Of a stretch of DNA of 64,000 bases, positions 1 to 10,743 are shown one piece after another. Source of the stretch: Ascaphus truei (lineage: Eukaryota; Chordata; Amphibia; Anura; Ascaphidae); contig CM071568.1 of assembly GCA_036426205.1 (NCBI GenBank), positions 306,207,278 through 306,271,277 of the forward strand, written 5' to 3'. The position numbers were made by a program, and so were the translations under genes. Every line of letters begins with the position of its first letter. The first letter of the stretch is position 1. The notes under the pieces were generated by a model. The model saw nothing but the letters and a program-made list of their open reading frames with translations, was not told the origin of the DNA and made no database searches.

Positions 1-1010
1 TTCCCTTTATTTTTTACTAAGGAAGATTTTAGAAGGCATCTCCTCGGCCTCAACCCATCTACCTGCATATAGAAGAGAAGACATCTGTTGAAGACACCTA
101 CTACAAAAAGAGAAAGAAATACCAATTCAAGTTTTGAGAGTTTTAATGTGAGTGTGTCCACAGTCAACAAATTTGAATTAACAAATTATTTCTTCTCTTC
201 TCCCACTCAACCCCTTCGCAACCCCCCCCACCCACCACTCTACACCCCACCCCCTCGCCGCTGCACCCCTCCACCCACCCCCCCCCCCCCTTTTACCCTG
301 ATGAAAAAGTGTGCAAAACTTTGAGCTGTCTTTTTTCACTGTGGCCCTTCTCTCTCTCTTTTGCCTTGCATATAATACACGCTGTGGAGCCGCAAGCAGA
401 GTGACGCGCCCGAGGACATTCAACCCCTTTTTTCCATTCTGCCATAGAGTAGCACTGTTTGTTATTTCTCGCTAAGAAGCTGTACAATAACAATTCCAAG
501 AACATATCTTCTGGGATATGTACATATGCTAGGGATATTTGCCATTCATTTCTTGGTTTCCTTCAGTGTTTCTACTGGTTATGATGGGCCCGTTAGTCAG
601 CATATTGCTTTGGTTTATGCACAGGGGATCTATGCCGTGTTTTTACATTTCTGTGCTATCTTCTATTTCTTTTTGTGACATCTAATAAATAAACGTGTAT
701 TTTTGATATTGCCAACGGTATACCAGAGTGCTACTTTTTGGGCTATTTTCTCTTTTGTTGTATGTGTATGTGTATGTGTGTGTAAATAATAAACCTATAT
801 AAATTAAGTAACGGACAAAAAAGTTGCCATGATTAAAATAATAATAATAACAATAATAATCACCCTAAATTCTATAACTCCATATAACTGCTTCTATAAT
901 TCCTCTTGCCCAATACAAACACTCCCAAGAGTCCTATTGCACCATAACTCCCCTCCCTATAACTTCTATTGCACCATAACACCCCTCCCTATAACTGAGT
1001 TTTACAAATA
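1..1010 (+). repeat. Dispersed repeat family A, copy 1 (left-truncated by window)
   Basis: This stretch recurs, with small indels, at 16074-17190, and its second half recurs at 1824-2450. Shared landmarks are the opening TTCCCTTTATTTTTTACTA, a CCATAGAGTAGCACTG block at about 443, a TTGATATTGCCAACGGTATA block at about 700 and a run of AATAATAATAA at about 838. It ends in the first units of a 32-bp satellite. It carries an AATAAATAAA-type signal near 686 and no convincing reading frame. In the 16-kb copy it directly follows Penelope-type 3' sequence, so it may be the end region of a Penelope-like element; that link is inference. Confidence 0.7.
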
Positions 1011-1114
1011 GAAAAGAAAAATTGGCGCGTTTTTCGGAAATCTTCATTTTCTGCTGTTTTCTGCGCGATTATCTCCAAAAAATGGCGAATTTCGAAATAG
1101 CGCTGCTCTCTGCA

Positions 1115-1822
1115 TAGGCCCCTATGTCTCCTGGTCAGAAAGCGTATTGCACAGCAGATGCTAATGCCAATTATTGACTATGGAGACATAGTATATGGCT
1201 CGGCTCCTCAAACCCACCTTAGCAAACTTGACACCCTCTACAATTCAATTTGTCGTTTTGTTCTCCAATGCAACTACAACACACATCACTGCGAAATGCT
1301 CAAAGAACTAGATTGGTCATCACTAGAGTCTAGGCGCAAAGTTCACCTTTCCTGTCTCACCCTCAAATACTTTCTGGGCAAGCTACCCAGCTACCTGAAC
1401 AAGCTCCTCACCCCTACCACATGCAGCACCTATCACCTGAGATCAGACTCCAAAAGACTATTCATGGTCCCAAGGCTCAACAAAGTATCCGGACGTTCCT
1501 CCTTCTCCTTCCGTGCACCCCAAAACTGGAACAACCTACCAGAGACTCTCATATCCACCACCAGCTTAAGTTCTTTCAAATCTAAGGCTGTCTCACACTT
1601 TAATCTGGTCTGTAACTGTTTCATACGCTCATAATATATATTTTCTTTAACTGTGCACACAATGTCTTGTATATAATGTATACGTTGTTCATTTATGTAA
1701 CTGTACTTGTAACCATGTATTATTTGTTTTACTCTGTGCCCAGGACATACTTGAAAACGAGAGGTAACTCTCAATGTATTACTTCCTGGTAAAATATTTT
1801 ATAAATAAATAAATAAATATAC
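1115..1822 (+). mobile_element. LINE 3' fragment (CR1/L2/Rex-like), 5'-truncated
   Basis: A coding remnant is followed by a short 3' UTR that ends in a reiterated ATAAATAAATAAATA tail at 1801-1820, the usual 3' end of CR1/L2/Rex-type LINEs. The 5' end is cut inside the last third of ORF2, as expected for incomplete target-primed reverse transcription. No target-site duplication could be resolved, because the left edge is uncertain within about 20 bases. Confidence 0.7.
1128..1634 (+). pseudogene. LINE ORF2 C-terminal fragment
   Basis: The frame is open for about 168 codons before a stop. It contains the segment typical of the region after the reverse transcriptase palm in CR1/L2/Rex LINEs: MLMPIIDYGDIVYGSA near the start, then SICRFVLQC, and FRAPQNWNNLPE near the end. 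The frame stays open upstream of the first ATG (codons for VRKRIAQQ), so the ATG at 1158 is not a true start. The endonuclease and the catalytic YxDD motif are absent, so the fragment cannot act alone. Superfamily assignment is from motif style; CR1, L2 and Rex1 could not be separated. Confidence 0.7.
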
Positions 1823-1823
1823 C

Positions 1824-2450
1824 TGCCATAGAGTAGCACTGTTTGTTATTTCTCGCTAAGAAGCTGTACAATAACAATTCCAAGAACATATCTTCAGGGA
1901 TATGTACATATGCTAGGGATATTTGCCATTCATTTCTTGGTTTCCTTCAGTGTTTCTACTGGTTATGATGGGCCCGTTAGTCAGCATATTGCTTTGGTTT
2001 ATGCACAGGGGATCTATGCCATGTTTTTACATTTCTGTGCTATCTTTTATATCTTTTTTTGACATCTAATAAATAAACGTGTATTTTTGATATTGCCAAC
2101 GGTATACCAGAGTGCTACTTTTTGGGCTCTTTTCTCTTTTGTTGTATTTGTATGTGTATGTGTGTGTAAATAATAAACCTGTATAAATTAAGTAACGGAC
2201 AAAAAAGTTGCCATGATTTAAATAATAATAATAACAATAATAATCACCCTAAATTCTATAACTCCATATAACTGCTTCTATAACTCGTATTGCTCCATAT
2301 AACTGCTTCTATAATTCCTCTTGCCCAATACAAACACTCCCAAGAGTCCTATTGCTCCATAACACCCCTCCCTATAACTTCTATTGCACTATAACACCCC
2401 TCCCTATAACTTCTATTGAACCATAACACCCCTCCCTATAACTCCTATTG
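1824..2450 (+). repeat. Dispersed repeat family A, copy 2 (partial)
   Basis: Begins CTGCCATAGAGTAGCACTG directly after the LINE tail and parallels 443-1010 and 16438-17190 base for base apart from scattered changes. Like the other copies it runs into the 32-bp satellite, here from about 2290. Confidence 0.75.
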
Positions 2451-3250
2451 TTCATTTCATAGAACCGCTCCCTATCAATCCTCTCCTAACTCCTCCTATC
2501 ACTCCATACATCCCTCACTATAACTCCTCCTATTCCTCTATCCACTCACTCCCTACACCCCTCCCTATAACTCCATACATCCCTCCCTATAACTCCTACA
2601 CCATACTCCCTCCACTATAACTCTTGCACTCCAACATCCATCACTATAAACTCCTCCTTCATCCAAATATATACCATACACCCCTCCCTATAACTCCTCC
2701 TACTCACTCTCACTCGCTATCCCTCACTATAATCCTCCTATCACCCATACATCCCCCTCCCTATACTCTCCCTATCACTCCATATATCATACGCCACACT
2801 ATAACTCCTCCTTCACTATCCATACATCCCCTCAATAACTCCTCCTATCACTCCATACCTCCCCCCTCACTATTATTCCTCCTATCACTCCTACATCCCT
2901 CCCTATAACTCCTCCTATCACTCCTCCATACATCCCTCACTATAACTATCCTCTATCAAACTCCATACATCCCTCCTCCCTCCTATACTCTCCTCTATCA
3001 CTCATAACATCCTCTCACTATAACTCTCTGGCACTACTTCCTACATCCCTTCCCTATACTCCTCCTATCCTGACTCCATACATTCCCTCCCTATAACTCC
3101 TCCTGTCCACTCAACATCCCTCACTATAACTCCCTCCTATCACTCATACATACCTCCCTATACTATCTCCTCTTCACTCCATCAGTCCTCCTGATAACAT
3201 CTCCCTACCTCCTACACTTATCACTCCATACTGCCCTCCCTATAACTCTT
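2290..3250 (+). repeat. Degenerate 32-bp satellite (CTATAACTCC... type)
   Basis: Units of about 32 bp combine the words CCTCCCTATAACT and CTATTGCACCATAAC or CTCCTATCACTCCATACAT. The array is strongly C/T-biased on this strand and has many single-base indels, so period and phase drift. The same unit occurs at 840-1010 and in cleaner form at 16860-17195. The open frame across 2624-2908 is only a product of low-complexity sequence. Confidence 0.75.
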
Positions 3251-3780
3251 CTATTGCTTTCCAAATACCTGTTTAATATATACTCCGTATCGCTCACTCC
3301 TGTAGGCACACACGCTCACTACTACTCCATTAGAACACAGCTCATTATACTCATTCCAGCCACTCAGCTTTCACTCACCCCCCCCTGCCACACGCTTCAA
3401 TTCCACTCCCTTCAGCACACATCTCACTCACTCCCTTCAGCCTCACGCATCTTCACTCACTCTCCCTTCACACGCATCTATCTTCCAAATCACGGACTCG
3501 ATGCAGTCTCCAGGATCACTTAATCCTCTACAGCATACAGCTTCATTCACTACAGCCTACTTCATGTACGCCCAAGCTTTCATTGCAATCTTGCGAAGTC
3601 AGGAGGACCCCCCCTAAATTTTTTCCCTTAAGTGGGTTTTGTGTTGCTTCCTCTGGATCAATAAGTAAGTATAGATCATAGGTTATAAAGTATGGTGCAC
3701 CTAAATTTGAATTAGGTTGGTTGAACTTGGATGACCGACGTCTTTTTTTCACATCCTCTCCTACTTTAACTATGTAAATA
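3250..3780. other. Low-complexity C/T/A-rich stretch, no gene seen
   Basis: To about 3540 the sequence has CACTC and CACGC words that look like a decayed extension of the satellite. From 3540 to 3780 there is ordinary sequence with no reading frame, domain or repeat partner that I can recognise. Confidence 0.5.
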
Positions 3781-4600
3781 AGAAACTGACATTAAAAAAA
3801 ACAACACAGGCAAATACCAGATACAAAGCCCCCCAACTATGTCATAATAATGTATTCATCTGTACCCTAAAGTGTTACAGATTAATCTATTTAACAGTCA
3901 AGTGCCTACCCCAAAAAAATCAAAAAACCACCATCCAATGCAGAAACCTGTAAAAAGAGACATTACAAATTAATATATTACTTACCATTAGGAGCGGTGA
4001 CCCTCCGTTCCCAGGGATGGTAACAGGAAGCTCACGACCTAAGGCACTTCAAACAGCATCGATGCCATCCGCCCTGAAGATCGGATAAGGTACCCAAATC
4101 TTCTTTTTTTTATCTAATCACATTCTTTCTATCGTCATCTGTCAACCATTTCTGATCTATCTTTTATCTTCTATTTCACTAGTCAATCCAAAAAACCCCA
4201 TGGTAAATCCCAACCGATGTTGTTCTCGATCGTCTTCTTGGGCTAAAATGAAGGCGTCACGGCCATTAAATAGGGCTTTTGACTAATGTTTGAGCCTCAA
4301 AATTGTTAACAGCACCTGATCTGCTTTTTCAACACATGCTCCGGACTTAAATGTTTTTTTTTTGTTTTTTTACATGAGTCACTTAAAGGGAACTGATTGC
4401 CAGCCAATCCGAATGGCCGTGTTCATTTGCCTTTAAGAGATGTCACTAAATCAAGATGGACCGGCGTCACATGGTATTCAGCCAATCAGAATGGTAATTG
4501 GTGCCACGATCTGATTGAGCTGAAAAATACCATGTGACGCTGGATCGTGTCACATCATCCTTAAGTATGTCCTACTTGGAGAGGACAAAAAAGCTGCGCG
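3780..4600 (+). repeat. Dispersed repeat family B, copy 1
   Basis: Matches 19430-20050 in the same orientation. Shared blocks are TAATGTATTCATCTGTACC against TAATGTATTAATCTGTACC, the TTACTTACCATTAG block, AACAGGAAGCTCACG, and the AATCCAAAAAACCCCATG block near 4185 and 19795. In the 19-kb copy this segment forms the left arm and centre of a long palindrome; only one arm is present here. Non-coding. Confidence 0.7.
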
Positions 4601-5645
4601 GTGTTAGATGACGTTCCACAGTTGATACGTTGAGACGACGACTGAGACGAGGTTCAGCTCTGTAACCAGTAAGGCCTGAGTATCCATTGGTTACGATGCA
4701 TCTGGAGACGATGACGGTACGCTGACGCGCGAAAAATCAAAATTGAATTGACTTTCAGTGACTCGTGACTCAATACATTGATTTGTGATGCAAGCGCGTG
4801 TCTGTCACTAAGAGCCGCGCTTTAAGTAGCCGGCGGTGCCGCGAGACGCGTCACATTACACGTCGCCCTGAGCTTGATAGCGAAGTTGCCATTTTTGGTG
4901 CGGAGACCACGCTGGGGAGGGGAAAGGGGGCGGTGGTGAAGGCGTGGCCCATGAATCATGTGAGCACCATTATTGGCAGAACGACCTTCACGTGATGCTG
5001 ACGTCCAAGGTGACCGCACACAAAACTCAAATCAAACAGACTAAAGCGATTTAATCGCCAAGTCCTGCGGCAGCACGCCGTCAGGTTGACGCCACTATGG
5101 GCACCCGCGATGGACTTCAAAGTACTTGTGACGGCAACGCGCAATCAACAGTTCACTTTGTCGCTACTATAAGTGCGGGCCTAACGCTGTGTGCGGGAAC
5201 ATCGATGTGGGCCGTAACATTCTCTTCTGTTAGGAAGATTAACCTTGAGTGGACCCTAATGGGAAGCCCACTAGTCATGGACGCGCCAGCATTGTGTAAC
5301 TTCATATCGGGTCAGTTGCAGTGTTTGTCCTTGGGATGCTCCTTCTACCTTATAGTAAGTACGGGAGCTTAGCCACTGTATGTGTTTGTGTCATCATGTC
5401 CAGTTTCTGTGGGCCACAACTATTCACTTTTTACTTACAATTATTAGTTACTGTATATGCACTTCGATTTATCGTAAGAGTTTTTACTTAACACCCATGT
5501 TTGTATATACGTTCCCCTTGCACTGTTCCTGCCCCCTCCTCCCACCTCTGCAGGTTAAGGCTCAGTGCTACTATCAGGTTTTTATTTACAGGATTTTCTT
5601 CATTTATGTAAATTACATGCACCATTAAAAGGTTGTATTTTATAC
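4600..5645. other. Unassigned sequence
   Basis: A moderately GC-rich, CpG-containing stretch. Several short open frames exist on both strands, but none has a recognisable domain, a consistent start or a partner elsewhere in the window. I see nothing that can be called a gene. Confidence 0.4.
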
Positions 5646-6015
5646 TGTGGAGTTGATTGAGTTGCACCCATATTAGGGAACTTTGTCTTGGTGTATGTGC
5701 TCTATTTTCCCTGATAGCATACGTACCTCAGTAGGGGAGTAATAGTGAGAGGCATTGATTACAGGTTTCACCGGATGAGAAACAAGAGAATAGGAGATAC
5801 ATATTACACACATTTCTCTGGGCAGATCTTTGGATACTGGATATGCCAATATTAAAGGGGAACTCCTAAAAATATTCCTGAAAACAATGAGCTGGGGACC
5901 AGGCCCCAAAGCGTGACTCCACCGTACTTCCCTTGTTAGAGGAACACAGATCTCCTCCGGACATGTGCAGATGTGGTAACAAACATTCAACACCTCAGCG
6001 AACATGCTGAGCACC
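5645..6015 (+). repeat. Spacer block of higher-order satellite, unit 1
   Basis: This roughly 370-bp block (TTTTCCCTGAT, ACGTACCTCA, CAGGTTTCACCGGAT, GAACACAGATCTCCTCC) recurs at about 6670-7040, offset about 1020 bp in the same orientation. It alternates with arrays of a 41-bp unit, so block plus array form a higher-order repeat. Confidence 0.75.
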
Positions 6016-6655
6016 CAGAGTCATCAGTCAGCCACTCAAGAGAGGGAGCAGTAGTTCGTGACCCATTCAGCTAAGCCCTCAGAGAGGGGAGACAAGTACT
6101 CAGTAACCCACAGTAGCACTCAGAGAGGGAGCATCGCAGTAATCAGGACCATCAGTCAGCACTCAGGAGGGAGCAAGTAATCAGGATTCCACACCGTCGC
6201 ATTCAGAGAGGGAGCAAGTAATCAGTGACCATTAGTCCAGCATTCCGAGAAGGGAGCAAAGTAATATCAGTGACCATCAGTAGCATTGAAAGGAGGAGAG
6301 AGAGCAGTACATCAGATGACATCAGTCAGCATTCAGAGAGGGAGCAAGTAATCAGTGGACATCAGTCCAGCATTCAGAGAGGGAGTAAGTAATCAGTGAC
6401 CAATCAGTCCGCATTCAGAGAGGGAGAAAGTAATCAGTGATCATCAGTCAGCACTCAGAGAGGAGCAAGTAATCACTGACCCCTTTCAGTCAGCACTAGA
6501 GGAGGAGAAGGAAACAGTCTGACCCAAAGTCAGCATCAGAGAGCGGGCAAGTAATCATGTGACCACAGTCAGCCATTGCAGAAAGGGAGCAAGTAATCAG
6601 CGACCCACAGTAGCACTCAGAGAGGGTGGCAACGCAATCACTGACCCATTGTAAA
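6015..6655 (+). repeat. 41-bp satellite array (plus orientation)
   Basis: About fifteen degenerate units, each combining GAGAGGGAGCAAGTAATCAG with TGACCCATCAGTCAGCACT. Units vary by single-base indels. The orientation is opposite to the array at 7075-7565. Confidence 0.85.
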
Positions 6656-7060
6656 AATGAGGACTGCCCTGTTTTTATACTTGTGGAGGTGAGGCACGAT
6701 ATTGGGAACTTTTGTACTGGTGTGTAATGACTCTCTATTTTCCCTGATTGAATTACGTACCTCAAGTAGGCTGAGTAATTAGACTGAGCAGGCATCTGAG
6801 TACAGGTTTCACCGGATTTGAGACAAGAATAGTGAGATACATCTTACACACATCTTTCTGCAGGATCTTGAGGACCTGGATAGCAAAATAAGGGAACTCC
6901 TATAAGATCTGAAAACAATGAGCGGCACAAGGCACCAAACGTGCTCACCCCGTACATTCCTTATTGTTATAGGAACACAGGATCTCCTCCAGCATTCTGC
7001 AGAGTGTGGTAACAAATATTCAAACATATCAGAAACCCATGTCTCTGATACGATTTGCGA
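6655..7060 (+). repeat. Spacer block of higher-order satellite, unit 2
   Basis: Second copy of the block at 5645-6015, more decayed. It ends close to the point where the 41-bp satellite reverses orientation. Confidence 0.7.
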
Positions 7061-7074
7061 CATTTTGGTTTCTC

Positions 7075-7565
7075 TAATGCTGACATGTCACGGATTACTT
7101 GCTCCTTCTGTGAGTGCTGACTACTGGGGTTACTGATTACCTGTTCCCTCTCTGAGTGCGACTGATGGGTCACTGATTACTTGCTCTCTCTCTCTGAGTG
7201 TGACGATGGGTCACTGAGTACTTGCTCCTTTGAGTCCTGACTGATGGTCACTGATTACTTTGCTCCGTCTCTGAGTGTGAACTGATGGTTCACTGATTAC
7301 TTGCTCACTCTCTGAGTTCTGACTGCTGGGTTACTCATTACTTGCTCCCTCTCTGAGTGCTGACTGATGGGTCACTGATTACTTGCTCCCTCTCTGAGTC
7401 CTGACTGGTGGGTCACTGATTACTGCTCCTCTCTGAGTGCTGATGATGGGTCACTGATTACTTGCTCCCTCTCTGAGTGTTGATGATGGGACACTGATTA
7501 CTTGCTCCCCTCTGAGTGCTGACTGATGGTCACTGATACTTGCTCCATCTCTGAGTGTGATTGAT
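7075..7565 (-). repeat. 41-bp satellite array (inverted orientation)
   Basis: About twelve units that read GAGTGCTGACTGATGGGTCA followed by CTGATTACTTGCTCCCTCTCT, the reverse complement of the units at 6015-6655. The exact 41-base period is clear from 7310 on. The two arrays can pair into a long hairpin. Confidence 0.85.
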
Positions 7566-7599
7566 GGGACAAAAAATAAGGAATAGTTAATTATTTCCA

Positions 7600-8900
7600 T
7601 TTTTGATGACATCTTTTAACCTCCAGATAAGTGGTATCGCCATGGGTTCAAGGTTTGCGCCAAGTTATGCTAATATTTCTTGGGAATGTGGGGACAGGAT
7701 TAATTTTCATAATAATCCTTTGGCGCAATCCATGTCCTATGGCGGTGCTATATTAATGATATTTTTTTAATTGGAATGGCACTGAAGACTTATTGAAGTC
7801 CTTTTTAGAATATATTAATTACAAATGATTGTAATCTTTCTTTCACATTATACTATCAGTAATTTCGAAAGTTTCGTTTAGATTTGACGATATATATTAA
7901 AAATACTGTATTCAGACAAACCTTCTTGTAAAGAGTCGATTAATAATAACTTTATTTTCTAAATAGTAGCTGCATCATAGATCCTGGTTGAATAATATTC
8001 CTATGGGACAACTGAGAGCATATTAGAGAAACTGCTCAGAAATAAAAGTTTTTCCACGAGCAAGCCACATCTGGCAAAAGAAGAATTCGTTGAAAGGAGA
8101 ATATAGCAACATTCTCTGAAAAACACAAGAAAAAAGGTGGACATAATGGATAGAAGTAGTCTTTAAACACAAAAGAAAAAAAGCCAACAAAGGACAACTT
8201 TATTCCATTTATAACAAAATATAATTGAGATATCTGAGAGAATCAAAATATCATCAAGAAACATTATTATATTCTAAAGGTGGATCCTATCCTGGGAAAC
8301 TTCTTGGAGGATCGTCCACAGGTAGTCTTTAGCCGAGCGAAAAGTCTTCAAGGATCTATAGCACCAAGCGCCTTAAAGAAATAGAGAAAAAGTAATGAAC
8401 AGACAAATGGTTACCATCCCTACCAAAAGGTTTGTTATAAATGTTCACATGCAAAGCATGTAAGAATGGGCAAGTAAAAACAGACACTTTTAGTTCTAAA
8501 CATACAGCAAATGTTTTAAAATTAAATCTTTATTAATTGCAGAAGTACACATGTTGTATACATGTAACCTGTCCATGCGGGCTACAATACATTGGAAGAA
8601 ACTACCTGCACCCCTTAGAACTAGGATCCTTGAGCACTTACGTAATATTAACCTAGGGATGGAAAATCACAGTGTCCATCTACACTTTAAAAAATATCAT
8701 AATTAAACTATACAGGTTTAAAGTACATGGCAATTGAAACATGTGAAGACACACTGGAGAGGAGGAGATAGAGTTAAAGCTGCTATCTCAGAGAGAATCC
8801 CTTTGGATTTTGAATTAAAAACATTATATCAAAGGGTTTAAATGCAGATTATGATTTTAATGCTTTTTTAACATATGTCCCAATGTGGTATTTTGACTCT
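7600..8900 (+). pseudogene. Decayed Penelope-like element: RT and GIY-YIG relics
   Basis: At about 7627-7680 a conceptual translation gives ISGIAMGSRFAPSYANI, which is the Penelope RT motif B (compare GTAMGTSFAPSYANLF in the intact copies at 33-47 kb). At about 8550-8640, across one frame change, it gives CPCGLQYIGR followed by EHLRNI, the GIY-YIG core of Penelope-type endonucleases. Many frameshifts and stops remain, so nothing is translatable. The family differs from the 32-49 kb array and lies on the opposite strand. The 3' part may continue to the hammerhead-like motif near 9708. Confidence 0.75.
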
Positions 8901-9500
8901 TTTAGAAATATATTTATAGATTTATTTCCCACTCTTTTATGAATAGGATACTATGTATGTAATGTGAGATTTGGATAGTATTTTTCCATTGGAACTATTT
9001 AATAATTACCTTGCCGGTTTTACTTTTTTATACACTTTATATTAGGGCTGTCAGCTGTTTATTATCCTTATACATATTTATTATACTGTTAATATATTCA
9101 ATATTCATTAATTTTTTTATCATTACATTGGAGTTACTATATCATTATTAAATTGTTGGTTTCATTCCTACGCTTATTTATAGTATACACAACACTAGGG
9201 TTGCTAGCTGTTTATATCCCAGTTAGCTTAAATATTTTGCACATTTGTATTTATTATTATTATTAAGCTAAATATAGAGCAATAATTTTTATTATCACTC
9301 ACTTTTATCACCTCTCTGCGCGTGTGGCACGCAGGCACCTTATATACTATTTATTATACACACATTTGTATTACACACCTATGTTTCTCCCCATCTTTCG
9401 CACATTTATTGCACTTTTTACAAATTAGTATATCCTTAGGCAGAGTTCTGGGGCATTTATATGTCATATCCTTAACTGCTGCCACTCACCTATTACCTTG
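8900..9500. other. AT-rich stretch, no gene
   Basis: Strongly AT-rich sequence with TATTTATTATTATTATTA-type words. It probably belongs to the 3' untranslated part of the Penelope relic just upstream. No coding or repeat match was seen. Confidence 0.4.
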
Positions 9501-9707
9501 CTGATCGTGTGGGAGTGAGGCACTTCTCCACACGGCTCACGATGCATTTGCGCGATGATGTCCACACGCGCGAAGTCGCGCTTTACTTGGGAACGCATGA
9601 ATCAGTGGAACGCATAGCGATACCAATGGAAAGCCGAGATATTGAACAGGAAAAAAAAGGCGCGAATTTCAAAAGTACATATAGGGAAAGGACAGCAGGA
9701 CTTTTAG

Positions 9708-9747
9708 AAACCCCTGGAAGAAGTCTGATTAGACGAAACGCGCTGGG
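9708..9747 (+). ncRNA. Hammerhead-like ribozyme relic (PLE-associated)
   Basis: The order of elements fits a minimal hammerhead: a CCC/GGG closing helix, core CTGGAAGAA, a perfect GTCT/AGAC stem with a GATT loop, then GAAACGCG. Compared with the canonical core CUGANGA there is one inserted G, so catalysis is doubtful. Penelope-like elements are known to carry hammerhead motifs in their terminal repeats, and this one lies downstream of Penelope coding relics on the same strand. Confidence 0.5.
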
Positions 9748-9769
9748 ACATTATCTATTCATTATACAA

Positions 9770-10743
9770 ATTGTAATAGATCCTTTGGGGTCTATTGGAG
9801 CACTGTCACCTCCTCAAGCTTTATCCCCTGGTGTATGGCATCGCTGGGGTTTATTGGGAGTTGGGATCCAGTTGCTTAGTGTCCCCCATTTTGGCTATCT
9901 AGTTGCAATACTGTTTTTGTTTCTATACTATTTAAGATTCTATTCCTTTTCCTGCTATTTTCCCCTTTTTGTTTGATATTATCCAGTGGACTCCAGAACA
10001 ACCCTATAAGTTGGTTACTTTAACAACGTAAGTTTTTAAATCTTTATATGAAATGTGAGTGCACATTTTGCTCTCAATACTCTATAATTATCCACTTATA
10101 CAGTATTACACTATTTGTGGGTTTTTATTTGTTCCCTGAGAAATATCCTGTCGATCGAGTTGAACTGCTTGATACTGCAGAGTCCTGCGACTGGAGACGG
10201 TATATCATCACTAGAGATGCCCTGGAACAGAGAAACTACAACAGCAGTGTGGTTAAACTTAGTAACCGAAAATGCCCGCTTGACTTCGTCAAATGTGAGT
10301 TGCAATACCTTTCCTGCTCCAACTGTATTTACAGTATACACTATGTGTTTTTTCCCTTTTTTCCTTATATTCTGATGAGATTTGGAACCCTTTTTTCTTC
10401 AACTTCTCAAGTGGCCCCGAACGAACCCATTGAGCTATCTGGTGCGGCACCCATCAAGAAAATCTATATTTGGAACTATAACGTATCCTTCTCACTCACA
10501 GTTTTTTGCGCTTGTTCTTTTTCCTTATTCTCAGCTAGCAGGCTTCTCCGGCTATAAACGAAGCGGTTGCTCTGTTATTCGCAACAGAGCAACTTTGAAA
10601 GCCCGCCAGCGCCTTACCGACCCAAGACTGAAATAGTCTGGTCCTCTGATCAGCCAGTCCCCTTACATAGACCCTCTGTGCTTTTGTCAAACATAGAGAA
10701 GGAGCGGGTAACCAATCAGAGGATGGATCGTATTCAGCCTGCC
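9770..10743 (+). other. Unassigned sequence downstream of PLE relic
   Basis: Contains overlapping short open frames (for example 10048-10557) in two plus frames and one minus frame, which is typical of chance openness. No domain was recognised. The position right after a hammerhead-like motif suggests Penelope terminal-repeat sequence; this is inference. Confidence 0.35.

Noticed and set aside
4798..5628. Small host ORFs at 4798-5628
   Set aside because: Short, overlapping on both strands, no recognisable product and no consistent start context.
6015..7565. CRISPR-like or regulatory direct repeats
   Set aside because: A head-to-tail 41-bp satellite without unique spacers, in a higher-order arrangement with a 370-bp block.
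9509..10557. Host gene from frames at 9509-9976 and 10048-10557
   Set aside because: No domain, no splice logic, overlapping frames in several phases, and location downstream of Penelope relics with a hammerhead-like box.
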